Shown: positions 34,119 through 45,141 of the stretch, one piece after another | How the letters are laid out: each line of letters opens with the position of its first letter | How positions within the stretch are numbered: position 1 is the stretch's first letter | Assembly (NCBI RefSeq): GCF_001039355.2 | Contig: NW_019775596.1 | Location: forward strand, 124,001 to 188,000 | Direction of reading: 5' to 3' | DNA length: 64,000 bases | Source: Lingula anatina | Taxonomy: Eukaryota > Brachiopoda > Lingulata > Lingulida > Lingulidae | The notes under the pieces: generated by a model | The model's input: the letters and a program-made list of their open reading frames with translations, nothing else | The model's database searches: none | Told to the model about the DNA's origin: nothing | Program-made: the position numbers and the translations under genes

Positions 34119-37116
34119 CTTTTTCAGGGCTGTTGACTGAACAAATCGCGTGGAAGGAATAGAGGAAAGGGAAGAGAAGGTGTTTGTTATATGTATAACA
34201 ATATATCAACAGAGATAATTTTTTGTCATATGTACCAGTATTATATACATGTATGTTCCATTACGTGTAAAATTTGCAGGCATTTTCCCATAGGTACAGG
34301 TCTAATGTACTATACCGTGTGTCTAGGAGATTAGTAACTTGCAGTTTTTACAATATAAACCAACTTATGCAGTCACAAACCCGATGCACGTTTGATCATA
34401 TGCATCTGCATATGATACAACGATTATCATGCACACTCGTACGAACACGCCGTTTTTTATGCATTTCAGGAGCCAGCGAACATGGGAAATAATTAATTGC
34501 ACTCTGCCAAATATTGCGGATGAAGACATCTTTTTGAACAGCATTAAATTAGCTCTTTGTGAAAGAGACCTGACCAATAGTTTGGACATAAATTGTAAAG
34601 CATCCGAATTCTTCCACGAGTGTTCCGACGGCACGTGTATTTTGAAACACCACAAATGTGACGGTGTTAGAGACTGCATCAACGGGGATGACGAATCAGG
34701 TTGTCGTGACTTGCATGTCACACAGAACGACGAACTATCTAAACTGGGCAGCGAGTGTGGACTCCATGGATTTTCTTGCGACAACGGACAGTGTATCCCT
34801 GTCTCCAAATTTTGTGACTTCTACCCGGACTGCCCTGATGAATCAGATGAGAAATACTGTCGGCACCCCCCCTGTGACCCGAACCAGTTTCGTTGTTTTC
34901 GTGGCCAGTGCGTGCCTCTACAAAACCGCTGTGACAGAGTACAAGACTGCCTCGATGGCACAGACGAACAGGGTTGTGGTTCTTTGCAAGAAAACTGCGA
35001 CGGTTTCGTATGCTTTTCTGGGCACTGCCTGGCTGACCGGTATATCCGAGATGGTGTCTATGATTGCCCTGGAAATTTTGGAGAAGACGAGAATACGACG
35101 CAGATAGCTTTCTCGTGCAAGTCTAACATGGTTCCCTGTGAAGATGGCAGTAATATCTATTTCTGCCCTTGGAACGCTTGCATTCATGACATTCTAGGAG
35201 ACGGCACTGTTGCATACTGCAGAAGTGGCGACCATTTAAAAGGGTGTCAAGACATTCCTTGTTCTAGCCAAAATCTTTTTAAATGCCCCAACTCATACTG
35301 CATAAATCTGCACAGTATTTGCGATGGCGTCCAAAATTGCCCTGGCGCAGAAGACGAAGAGAATTGCACGACGCATACGTATTCATGTCCAGGTGCTTTT
35401 CGCGGTAAAGGAGACGGGTTTTGCGTACATGTGTCAGAACTTTGTGACGGACAGCAACACTGTAAGAAAAGTGGGGACGACGAGAAGTTTTGCGGGCACG
35501 TGACCTGCCCCCAAGAATGCAACTGCTTGGGGGAATCGATACATTGCGTTAATAAGGACTTAACTTACATACCCACGTATTCTTTTAACCTAAGGGGGCT
35601 AATTCTTTCTGGCAATCCCCTTGAATTGTCAAACAAAACGTTTGATCAGCTAATATACTTGGTCAAGTTAGACATTTCAAATTGCGGACAACGAGAACTG
35701 CCAAAGAACTTATTCCGAGGGCTCCATAACTTACGTGAATTAAATCTATCTCACAATTATCTGACAGCAGTTGAAGGGCACATGTTTCAAGATATGCATT
35801 TTTTGACAAATTTGGTCTTAACGAATAATCCAATCACCGCAGTTTTAGGTTATGCATTTATTGGGCTGCAATCTTTGCAACACTTGACGCTGGCTAACAT
35901 GGAGATTAGTTTTATCGATGCAAGTGCCTTTATAGGTCTAAAACATCTAAAAACTTTGGATTTGAAGCGTAACAATTTGGATACCCTTTACGACGGGACT
36001 CTGGCCCCTTTCGTATACTTAAAAGAACTTAACCTTGAAGGAAACCCTCTTACCAACGTCAACGCCAGTGCCTTGTCAATTTTAAACGCAGACCTCCTAT
36101 TTAAAAGTGGTTTAGCGAGGTTGTGTTGTATAGCTAATCAGGTGATGAAATGCACGCCTCAGCCTGCCGGTCTGGTCACGTGTTCGGACTTGATCTCCGA
36201 TGTTTTTTTAAAAGTGGTCATTTGGGTTTTGTGTTTGATTGCATTGTTAGGTAACCTGGCAGTTATTGGTTGGGTTAACGTCAGAGGGTCTCAAAGGAAT
36301 GATATGGATTTGGTCTTGGTTGTTTTTTTGGCGCTTTGTCAGGTCCTCTCCGGCACATACATGCTCGTTTTGGCTGTGGTGGACCAATTGTTTCGAGGAG
36401 AGTTTTACCTTCACATTAACAATTGGACACACCACTGGTTGTGCAAATTAGCGGCTTGCATTCTGAGCGTTTCCATCGGAACTACTATGTACCTCATGGT
36501 TGGAATATTGGCGGAAGATATTCGTTTATTGCTTTTTCCTGGTATGAAAATTCCAAAGAAAAGTTACCCGATTTTGTCGGGCATGGTACTTGTTTTTTAC
36601 ACTGTTCTAAGCGCAATGTCAGTGATACACGGTTCTGATAGATCGAGTTTCTGTACTTTATTTGATCACACAAATGGAACGACCGCTCTGTTAGACTGGT
36701 TTCTAATATTCTTTAACTTTCTCCCTGTGGCATTCCTCATATTTTTGTTGGTTGTTATGTATAAATCGTGGTCTAAAATCAGAGATTGGGACATCGAGCA
36801 GGATGCATATACTCGCTGGGCACAGGGTTTTGTCTGGATTATTTTTACATTATTCGCGAACTGGTTTTCAATTTTGATTGCCAAGCTCTATGAAAGTGGT
36901 GTTGTGTCTGTTGTAGATTATGAGGGAATTCTTTTACTTCTTGTCATGCCAGCGAGTCTCACGCTAAATCCGTTTGTTTATGTGTATTGTAAACCAAAGG
37001 AACTCGAACAACTCGCGAGCAGGAGTAGTGACAGTGAAATAATGACGCAATTAACAGAAGCACCACTTACTCCCCGTGAAAGCAACACATTATCACTGAC
37101 ACAAAGTGTAAAGTAA
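28637..37116 (+). CDS. Receptor A: CUB / C-type lectin / LDLa / LRR / 7TM receptor (GRL101-like), 3 coding exons
   Basis: Exons 28637-31411, 32496-33277 and 34470-37116 join in phase (0, then 2) to 6204 nt, 2067 residues. Order: signal peptide (about 1-26), CUB (about 123-228), CUB-like beta modules (about 232-830), CTLD1 (about 845-1000), CTLD2-like (about 1057-1200), seven LDLa repeats of which two are degenerate (about 1228-1533), LRR with Cys caps (about 1535-1745) and 7TM (about 1763-2030). The LDLa-LRR-7TM order is that of type C LGRs: relaxin receptors and snail GRL101. It should be a surface receptor signalling through G proteins; ligand unknown. CTLD and CUB on top of this core are unusual outside lophotrochozoans. 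Confidence 0.93.
31412..32495 (+). other. Receptor A intron 1, with promoter-like GC-richer patch
   Basis: The intron is 1084 bp against 233 bp in B, so most of it is copy-specific. It holds a (TAG)n tract at about 31597-31614 and a GC-richer patch at about 32224-32350. That patch has two TGACGTC/GACGTCA motifs (32322-32337) and CACTTCCGGT (32340-32349), CRE- and ETS-like sites. No coding exon is evident. Confidence 0.6.
32496..33277 (+). CDS. Receptor A exon 2: rest of CTLD1, start of CTLD2
   Basis: Acceptor TTTTAG at 32490-32495 and donor AG|GTATGG at 33277/33278. It completes CTLD1 with MWPDGTTGVTDWYDPEKSKP and NWVQIPC, the usual fold landmarks. The EPN/QPD and WND calcium-site motifs of sugar-binding lectins are not seen. 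CTLD2 begins at CPKMWWLIDRRCYG and continues with LCHKHGWRFGVI. The exon is 782 nt in both receptor copies. Confidence 0.92.
33278..34469 (+). other. Receptor A intron 2, with A-specific 400-bp segment
   Basis: Compared with intron 2 of B, about 33440-33857 is present only in A. Within it are two CCAAT boxes (33645-33649, 33708-33712), an inverted one (ATTGG, 33725-33729) and TATAAA at 33738-33743. A (CT)n tract lies at 34085-34113. The exon 3 frame stays open upstream to an ATG at 34429. Confidence 0.6.
33640..33760 (+). promoter_or_regulatory. CCAAT/TATA promoter-like cluster inside intron 2 of receptor A
   Basis: CCAAT at 33645 and 33708, ATTGG at 33725 and TATAAA at 33738 lie within 100 bases in the order expected of a pol II promoter. 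They sit about 700 bases upstream of the LDLa-LRR-7TM exon. An unspliced start could use ATG 34429, giving an 895-residue form without CUB and lectin domains, but that form lacks an obvious signal peptide. It may instead be the promoter of an inserted element. Confidence 0.35.
34470..37116 (+). CDS. Receptor A exon 3: end of CTLD2, LDLa repeats, LRRs, 7TM core
   Basis: Acceptor GCATTTCAG ends at 34469; stop TAA at 37114-37116. LDLa repeats carry the C-D-x-x-x-D-C-x-x-G-x-D-E signature (CDGVRDCINGDDESGC, CDRVQDCLDGTDEQGC, CDGVQNCPGAEDEENC). LRRs follow a CPQECNCLG cap. The 7TM core has LLGN in TM1, RGEF after TM2 and NPFVYVYC in TM7. The usual TM2 Asp is Gln or Val (LALCQVLSG), the DRY-like site reads AEDIR and TM6 has no CWxP. 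The C-tail is short and Ser/Thr-rich. Confidence 0.94.
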
Positions 37117-37701
37117 GATCCCTGAGACCTGGTAACAGTGCTTTATCATAACACATTTGATTTTGTTGAGCTGCATATTGCTGTTTTATGCCTATAAATC
37201 TTATATAGTCAAGTAGCCAACATAGTTTTACTATAGAATTTATATGAAAGGGATATATCTGAACGATGCACGACCGAATGACGGGAAAACGCTTTGGTGG
37301 AGGGAGAGGGGCAACGGTGGAAGGCACACAATACACGCGGTACTTGTAAGCATGTGATTTGTACCGCCTGTGATACTCGTTTGGAGGCTAACTGAAGGCA
37401 AAGTAAGAGGATACATTTTATGAAGATCCCCAGCTCAGCAGATGGTTTCAAGAAAGCACTATAAAAATCTTTAAAAAAAAAAAAAAAAAAAAGGTGGATC
37501 ATTTAATACTTTACAGAACGTTATAATTTGCTATTTTGTTCACTTTTAAAACATTACTTTTTAATCTTACGAAATCCTTTTAACCTTTTATTTTATTGTA
37601 AAGTCTACAGAACATAGTTTTATAGATTTTATACTCTTAATAAATATATTGTATCGTAAACCACCTCCCCTCCCCACAGCCTACATCCGTTCATTATATT
37701 G
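37117..37701 (+). other. Receptor A 3' flank with candidate poly(A) signal
   Basis: AATAAA at 37639-37644 lies 523 bases past the stop. The flank aligns with B from the stop to about 37725, including CCCTGAGACCTGGTAACAG and CCCAGCTCAGCAGATG. An A run occupies about 37472-37492. In B the AATAAA is not preserved. Confidence 0.45.
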
Positions 37702-37755
37702 GCCCTATCTATCTTTACATATATCTTTAGGATTAAAACCAATGTGGAGATAATG

Positions 37756-37814
<59 letters not shown>

Positions 37815-38160
37815 GACCCTATCTGTCTTTGCATATATCTTAAGGATTAAAACCGATGTCGAGATAAGGTTTATGTTACATATATATTTATATATGTCTA
37901 TGACCCCATTCCCAGAGATTAGATCGATCCAACTAGATCGACCTAATTCCCTGGGGGTTCACGCTAAATAGCTGTCAGCCGAGCGGGCACGAAAGTTAAT
38001 TACCCCCTTACAGCTTGTAGTAGGCGGGACGGACATTTAAGCCGGATTATCTGACAGTAATCTAGTGAGACTCCCCACGGGGATAGATCGATCTAAAAGT
38101 ATGGGAATGCGCCCTATCTTTGCCTATAACTTTAGGATCAAAACCGATGTGGAGATAAGG

Positions 38161-38210
<50 letters not shown>

Positions 38211-38275
38211 GACCCTATCTATCTTTGCATATATCTTAAGGATTAAAACCGATGTCGAGATAAGGTGTATGTTAC
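37702..38275 (+). repeat. Array of four related units with (TTA)n tails, one interrupted by a MITE
   Basis: Four copies of a block of about 53 bases (CCTATCT, CATATATCTTAAGGATTAA, GGAGATAA) start near 37703, 37815, 38111 and 38213. Copies 1 and 3 run into long (TTA)n tracts (37757-37811 and 38163-38206). The 3' microsatellite pattern fits tails of LINE- or SINE-like inserts or slippage-driven amplification. Unit B has only one partial block here. Confidence 0.7.
37907..38109. mobile_element. MITE-like element with CATTCCCA ends
   Basis: The 203-bp insert begins CATTCCCAGAGATTAGATCG and ends CGATCTAAAAGTATGGGAATG. The ends form an inverted repeat: CATTCCCA, four unpaired bases, then TTAGATCGATC. 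It interrupts the (TTA)n array. No ORF is present. The superfamily is not clear. Confidence 0.6.
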
Positions 38276-40965
38276 ATATATATTTAAATGTGCGTGTGTG
38301 TGTGTGTGTTAGTGTGTATGTGTGTGTTAGACGTTTATATAGCTAATAATAATAACTTTTGAATAATTATTGGAAGGTGGAGGTTCCCCCCCCCCCCAAT
38401 TCCCCTGCAGCTCTCGTCTGGCAAGTGGTTTTATTGCAAAAACACAATGTTCTGAGGATGGAACAACCATCTCTGAGCTCTAATATTATCCAACCTGTGG
38501 CATGAATTGGAGTGTACAATGTTGAGGAGAACTAGCCCACTAATAATCAGCCCAAATTTCCCTACCTTACAGGCATAATGGGATAATATGCCACAGAACA
38601 ATTGTTATCCTTGTTGAAGGCTTGTCGCGCCGCCTATAAGAGATTATTGCAGTTCGCGGTAGACGAACATGCTGTAAGACACGTGCATGACCCTCAGTGA
38701 GTACATCGGAATGCTAATTGTGTGTAAATTTAGTGATATTTGCTGGCTTCTTTTCCATTTTATGGACATTTCTTTACCTATGTATAAATCAAATGAAACA
38801 TTGGATTTGAAGGGTACATGTTATAAATTTGAATAGATGGCTTGAAATATAGATATTTTCACCCCTCTTTTATATTTCCTGTATCCTTAATCATGTAAAT
38901 TATGGTATCTGGAATAAAAAGGACTGTTTATTGCAATATACACTTGTGATGAGATAATTTGTAAATGAAATCACATGGAATCAGGAGTGGGCAACCATTT
39001 TGGTACCCTAGGTTCTAGATTCCGGTATTGCCAGCTCGATCTTGATTTCATATATAACCCATATCAACAATACCGGCTCTAGTGAACAGCGGCAATGTTA
39101 CACTTCCGTCAATCAGATAGAACTGCTCCGCAGTGAATCTGCAGTTGAATGTCATCAGACCAAAATGAAACGTAAAACAGATTTAATTCTGCTTTATTTA
39201 ATTTTATTTGCTGTATTTAAGATGTAAAGTGAAAAAATAAATAATATTCTTCGAAAAGAAAATATATATCCAATGTTTTTGTATTTTTTGCTTATCAAAG
39301 AACATTTAGTCCTGAGATATACACGTGCACAATACACGTGCTTGCCGTGTGCCAAATTTGACAGCTACACTGTATGCCCGATACCACTATAAGGGCTGCG
39401 CAATGGCTACACGAAAATCAGTTTTTAAAGCAGAATGTTGCTTGTATTGTGGCACTGACCTTCGACTGCAAGATATTTTCAATTCAAACTTTTAACTCCG
39501 TGTCAGGCACTTTAATTGCTTCTTGTCTCGTCTGCACGAGATAACTTCAGCGCAAGGCGGGAAAGGCAGCTCCAGGCGGCCAAACCTGTGACGTACGAGA
39601 CTTATGACTTCCAAATATGGATCCAGGCGGATACAGCTGTGACGTGTGACTTCCAAATATGGAAGCGCCCCAGGCAAAATTTTGAAGAAGAACGCCCTCA
39701 GATTGTCGCTGTTCGTCAGAGCCAGTAAAAGCGACCCCATCACAAGGTATATTTAACAAGCTAGCTTTTACGTTGCTCTGACACTGAGGGTACCTTTTTG
39801 GCCAATGTTGTATGAATCTAGGATGAATAAAATTAAAAACTTACACTTTATTCGAAATGGACATCTTCATAAAGTAAGAATGAAACTTGGGCATATTGTC
39901 CGGATTTTGCAACGGTTTGTTTCAACTCGTGTGTCCTTGCCCTGTACGTGAAATACATTTTTTCGTCATTAAGGACAGTGAATGTAATATTCATCTAAAT
40001 GATCTAAAACAGCAATTGCTGACCATTGATTGCTGACCATCCATTCATCTGTAACTAAATGCACGACTTCATTCATCGGTAATTAAATGCACGACCTTTG
40101 ACACAAAAAAGGAAATCTGAATAAAGTGTTGATTAGAAATTCACGACAATGCATGTACAATGCCATATATTACATCAGGAGAAAGTCGGAGAGCGATGTT
40201 TGGCAGGCGATAGGTTACAAGAGTTGTATTCGCTTCTACTAGAAAGGGTTTACCAGTTTTGTTGATATGAAATCATTAAAAGCTATTGTATTTCTCTCTT
40301 TCTGCCGACATACTAAGTATTTCATTTTTGTTATATCTCAAAAAGCTAGCTTGTGAAATAAGGTGCAGGAAACAAAGAGAAAATACATTTACTTTTGTAT
40401 TTCAATCAATCAATAAGTAGTCTGGATGAAAGATGATAGTTGAAAACATTTACTTATACATGTGCCTTTCACTATATAATTTTGATAAAACAAAAGTAAA
40501 AATTCTGAAGGATATAAATTATTTTGAGTGGAAAATTGATTTCTGATTTCTAACTATAACTAACTAATTGAGTTAAAACAAAGAACTGAATAAAGTAAAA
40601 GATAATTAAATAGAAGAAAACTTTTTGAAAAAAGGTCTAATTATTCATCAAGAATACAATAATAACTCTATAATAATGTATTATTTTTATGTAAATGGTA
40701 TTTATTACAATTATATAGTATGGTGAACTTATTACAAAAAGGGATAAACCGATAAAAACACAAAAATTAGAAAAATATGACAATTGTTCAATATTATATT
40801 CATTTCCAAAGAATCACATATTCTCGTCTGCAGCAGGGTTTAAGTTAATGGCATCTGACTCCATATTTTCTGTGCAAGCTGTAAATTCCTCTTCTTAAAT
40901 CTGAAGATGGTGTCCGAGGAAGCATCACAAAGTCATTCAGATTGTCAATTTTTGAAAGCATATAT
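38276..40965. other. Intergenic between receptor A and R1
   Basis: A (TG)n tract lies at about 38290-38330. A direct repeat with CRE-like cores is at 39571-39663. From about 40635 to 40830 the sequence aligns with 54235-54410 of unit B (GAATACAATAATAAC, GGTGAACTTATTACAAA). No gene is recognised; short ORFs have no family resemblance. Confidence 0.5.
39571..39663 (+). repeat. Direct repeat with TGACGTA/TGACGTG cores
   Basis: TCCAGGCGG...CTGTGACGT...GACTTCCAAATATGGA occurs twice head to tail, 39571-39621 and 39622-39663, with one copy nine bases shorter. Each has a half-CRE TGACGT. It sits in a locally GC-richer patch. Confidence 0.7.
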
Positions 40966-40969
40966 TCTT

Positions 40970-41460
40970 AAGACATGAACCCAACTTTCAAGTTATATAT
41001 TCAGCGCTGTTTTAGGTTAACGTAATAACCCACTTTTGCTTGCATTTAAAGATTAATTATGGTATAGAACTCTCTGTTTAAAGCTTTGCTTGTCTGGGCT
41101 GTTGGATTGCCATTGTTTAATCAGTTGGCACTTGTAGTTTCGCCTATAGTAAGTGTTAATTAAGAAGTCCCTGATTTTATATAGGTTGTAATTTTTAAAC
41201 AAACTCTGTGTCACAAGTTTGAACACGCCATCAGTTTCTTGGCAACTGTACACTGCAGCATAATTTGGGGTCCTGACGGTTGACTTGCCGAATTTGTCGT
41301 TCCAAGTAGTCCAGTGACGACTGCCCAAAACTTTGGCACTTAAAATATTGTCAACCAGAATTACACCGGCTGTTTTCATGTCTGTTAAGAAGAAATAAAA
41401 TAAAATAAAATAGTAATTGAAATAAAAATATATCTTTCACATTTGTTAGCATGGATATAT
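40970..41460. repeat. R1 repeat copy downstream of receptor A
   Basis: It shares with 23440-24060 the blocks CAAGTTATATATTCAG, GTTGGATTGCCA, AAGAAGTCC and GACTGCCCAAAACTTTGGCA, and the CTTTCACATTTG tail. Confidence 0.75.
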
Positions 41461-41930
41461 CAATACCACGCGATTATAACCTTTCATTTTGCAACTCTTT
41501 ACTCTTTGGCTGTACCGAAGAACGAATAGAAAAACTGCAGCGAATTCAGAATATTTCAGCGCGTTTTTTTAACCCGTGCAGCCAGAGAGGCTCGTATCAC
41601 ACCCATTCGAAAGCAGCTGCACTGGCTCTCTGTTAGAGCACGCATTTAATTTTAATTCTTATGCATGCAGTTTTTTATCAACCAGCACGCCTATACCTAC
41701 AAAAGCTAGTTCATCATTATGCTCCAATGCGTAGTTTAAAATAACCAGTTTTTGCATATGTCATGTAATATCAGATAGAGAATATAAGGCGACCTTGCTC
41801 TTTAAGTTAATGAACCAAATGAATGGAACATTCTCCCAATGTACGTAAAAACTATATAATCCGAGGACAACTTTTAAAAAGAATTAAAAACTTTTATTTT
41901 CAAAAAGTTTCATAACTGATTAGACTGGCT
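41451..41930 (+). pseudogene. LINE reverse-transcriptase C-terminal fragment, L2/CR1/Jockey-like, decayed
   Basis: The first frame reads DYNLSFCNSLLFGCTEERIE then KLQRIQNISAR, the hallmark DYCNSLLYG...RLQRVQNAAAR segment of non-LTR retrotransposon polyproteins. After a frameshift the continuation is TPIRKQLHWLSVRARI, then stops, and further on a decayed LWNILP...FKKxLKTFIF-like end. Several frameshifts and stops show it is dead. Both ends are truncated, and it begins right at the R1 tail. Confidence 0.78.
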
Positions 41931-43390
41931 TTTATCTTCATATTTAAATACTATTTACTATAATTTAAATATCCTAACATTTTAACTTTCTATATACAGA
42001 CTAGACATTTAATATGGAATATTTTTTCCAAACATAATTCATCAGTTTTTTGTCCTATGTTACTTACTGATAAATGAAAATAAGGATTAAAATCGTGTTT
42101 TAATAACTTTTGATAATATCTTTATTTGATGTCATTGTGACATCAGTTCATTAATTGAATTCGTCAGTGAAGGAAACAAAAATACATTGCCTATTTTACG
42201 TCATACGACAACCATTAAAAGCGATATTTTCTATCTCCATATTTTCCTAATTATTGTCTTTAAAAGAGTTACACGCCCCACAAAGACCCCCTATGTCAGT
42301 GTCAATAGTCACAGCAACAGTCACTGTTACGCTTGACCTCATCTTGCTGCTACCAGAGTTTTCAAGACGCAAGATATTCCTTATGATAGGTATTTAGAGT
42401 TTAATCTGGAATAAAATTCCAGAATACGGTTAAAACGTGTCCAATTTGGCTCAGCTCAGTTTTGATGTAGGACATGCTGGCCGTTGATTCAATGACCTAC
42501 CCACGTACTGCCTATATGTAGTTCAAATATGGCGATTTCGATGACCAAGGAAGCTACTCATTCCCTTGGTTCTGTAAGTTATCTGCAATTAAAAGTGCTC
42601 TGTGTGAACCGGCAAACTCATCCTGCAACCTGAAATTGTTCCTAAGGTGCCCCCTATCAAATAATAGTCAAGTGGTTCCCAGATTATTCCTTTATTTGAT
42701 CTTGTTCAGATTTTCATCGATGACTACCATTGGTGTTTTGGCACCAATGTGGCATCCACTCCAAATAGTGACATTGACAATGACTGTAGTCACTTAAGAA
42801 GTGAAGTGCGTACTGTGAAATGCGTACTGATACACACCTTGAAAACGGGTAGTGTGGTCCGATTTACCGGTGAATTCAGGATCATTCGGTGCCGAGTCTG
42901 GTAGTTGGGTAGGCCTGCAGTTGGAAATTGCGTTTACGTATTTCTTTGGTTGCAAAATGCGGCTTTACAATGACTCTACAGGCTGTGGCTGGGTGTAGCT
43001 AATTTAAGCTCCCATCTTTCACATAAAAACCAAGTAACAGGATATCAATAACAAGTGCTCGGATAGAAGCATCATAAGCAATGAACGTGAGACACAAGGT
43101 TACATTGCAACTTAACTTTTTCAATTAATCAATTTATTCTATATAAATATCATCCTACAAGCCTATTGATCTCGCAGGCTTCTAAACAACAAGTCAACCC
43201 CCCCCCCCCCCCCCGCACGCCATATTAGCAGGTTTCCAAAATGACGACTATACCGCAGATAATACAGAAGTCCTATATGTATATATCGAAAAGAAAGGAA
43301 AGGGCCCATTGTGCACAATTTTTGTCTTTTTTATTTTTTTTTCTTTGGGGGGGGGGGGGGGCGGGGATCGGAAACGTTAGGATTAAAGTT
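41931..43390. other. Intergenic between units A and B
   Basis: Nothing coding is recognised. A C run (about 43198-43214) and a G run (about 43347-43361) bracket a short segment near the start of unit B. Confidence 0.5.
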
Positions 43391-43469
43391 TATCTGAATA
43401 AGTGAATAAACCCAGATCCGAAAGACTGCATATCTTAAAGAGATAGTGACATCCCTCAGTCCACCTAGA

Positions 43470-45141
43470 AAATATTGGAAGGAAATGTGTGCATGTAAAT
43501 GCTTTTTTTGCCTGAAGCAACCTCTCAACTCATTTAGGCAGGACACGCGTGCGTGGCTATTATGTACTGTAATCAGGATTATATCGTGTTACTTTTCAAG
43601 CCCTTTAAGAAAAAAAGTAAAAGAAAAAGACCACTTATCTACACAAACAAATGAAAGTGCTGTCGTGAGAGGGAGGGCACGCGGCTATTTGCGCAAAAAC
43701 ATAATTAGCGCTTTTTCAAGAAACGGCTACAGGGCATCTCTGTAATACTGTATAGAGTTTTTGTAATCGTTGATAATGGACAATTTGGTGGAAGACACCT
43801 GCTCCTGGATTCGGAAAAAACATATATATACGTGTTTATTCCAATGAGCTTTCAATCTAGAAATGTCTGTTGACCTTTTTATGGTGAGGAAACTTTAGAA
43901 GACGTTTGCTTCAGCTTGCTCCTGTCATAGGTACTGGCTGAGATCAGGTATATATGAAGTCTGTACAGTTCGCATAATATTTTCAATGACAAGAGTAATT
44001 GCTAGTTACCATTCATCCTGAGCGTCTGAAGTTCCCTTTTGTTATTGTTGTGTGTTTTTTGTGACCTCTAAAACTGGGGTGTTGTCAATCTATTCTTGTA
44101 TAAATCTCATCGTGCTACCCTTCTCAGTGCGCCGTCTGATTTTGATCAGCTCACAGTAGAAATCTAGTCCCTCAGTTGTCCCGCATGCAACCGTTGTGAT
44201 TGAGGCGAGTTCATGAGTTTAGTAAGATTGTCTTCCTTCTGTGGGCTAATCGTAATCAGACGACCTTATTCCATGGTATGCTGGAAGTTAGGTCCATTCA
44301 TTTTGACTGGAAAATAGAACGCTGCAGCTGTTTACCACACAGTTTTTCGTGTGAATAATGGGTTATTGGGTTTAATTACAAATTTAAGGAGTAAAATCCC
44401 AATGTAAGTCCTTAATACCAGCATTTAAACTTATTATGCGAAACTACATGTATATATAGATGAGAGATTTAAATCACAGAGATAACTTTTCTAGACTGAA
44501 AGCATGAGATCATTCCTAAGGAGAAATAAACAAACTGGTATTATAAATATTTTTAAAATGAGCAGATTTTAGAAACAATACGTTACCAGCCACTACTCTA
44601 TGCTCATAGGATCAAAAAAAAAAAAAAAAAGAAAACAATGGCAATAATAGTGAGAAACACGCAGGCTGAAGGAAAACGTCTTTAGTTATTTCTTTAAAAA
44701 TTGTGAACTTTGAGCTGGTGTCTTGTGTTTGACTTGCCGTTTCAAACCATTCATTTGCATCGTTGCATGACCAGGTGAAATCTTTCGATCAGACCGGACA
44801 AAATTGAACGAGCGGCGACTCACTGTAAAATAGAGTCGAAGTTTATTTTCGATTCATAAGTAAATGCAGTTTAACAAATATAATTCATTTATTTATTTTA
44901 AAACCTTTATTTTGGGGATATACCTGTACTGGTATGGACGTGACCGGAAGTCACATGCAGGCATTCATGTCCAAAACTCATTTTCCAAAATACATCTCTC
45001 AATTGTTTGAGAAAATTGGTCACTTAGCAAAGGTATTTCAAATGTATTTACGATAATACAAAGGTATTTACGACCAGAAGAAACACACATATATTTTTAC
45101 TCCTTTTCGGTAATTAACGTCAACCATTTATTTCAGAAACC
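43470..45141 (+). promoter_or_regulatory. 5' flank and leader of receptor B
   Basis: Conserved with 26940-28636. The ETS motif CCGGAAGT at 44944-44951 and the acceptor-like TTTATTTCAG before the ATG are kept. The GTAAGT donor present in A (28315) is deleted: B reads CAAAATTGAACGAGCGG. If a 5' UTR intron is used in A, B must use another donor. Confidence 0.4.

Larger units (their letters stand above)
26851..41480 (+). repeat. Segmental duplication unit A
   Basis: Flank, gene and downstream DNA of this unit match unit B (about 43390-55000). Landmarks in both are CCGAAAGACTGCATAT, TTTTTGCCTGAAGCAACC and GTTTGCTTCAGCTTGCT upstream; all three coding exons; and TATATTC-TTTCCAAAGA plus R1 blocks downstream. 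Insertions and deletions break the alignment in the introns and 3' flank. Confidence 0.85.

Noticed and set aside
34365-34808. 147-codon minus-strand ORF over receptor A exon 3, repeated in B
   Set aside because: Antisense of the LDLa repeats; conserved only because the plus strand is.
37757-38206. CRISPR-like array from the repeated blocks
   Set aside because: Eukaryotic context, TTA microsatellite spacers and diverged repeats.
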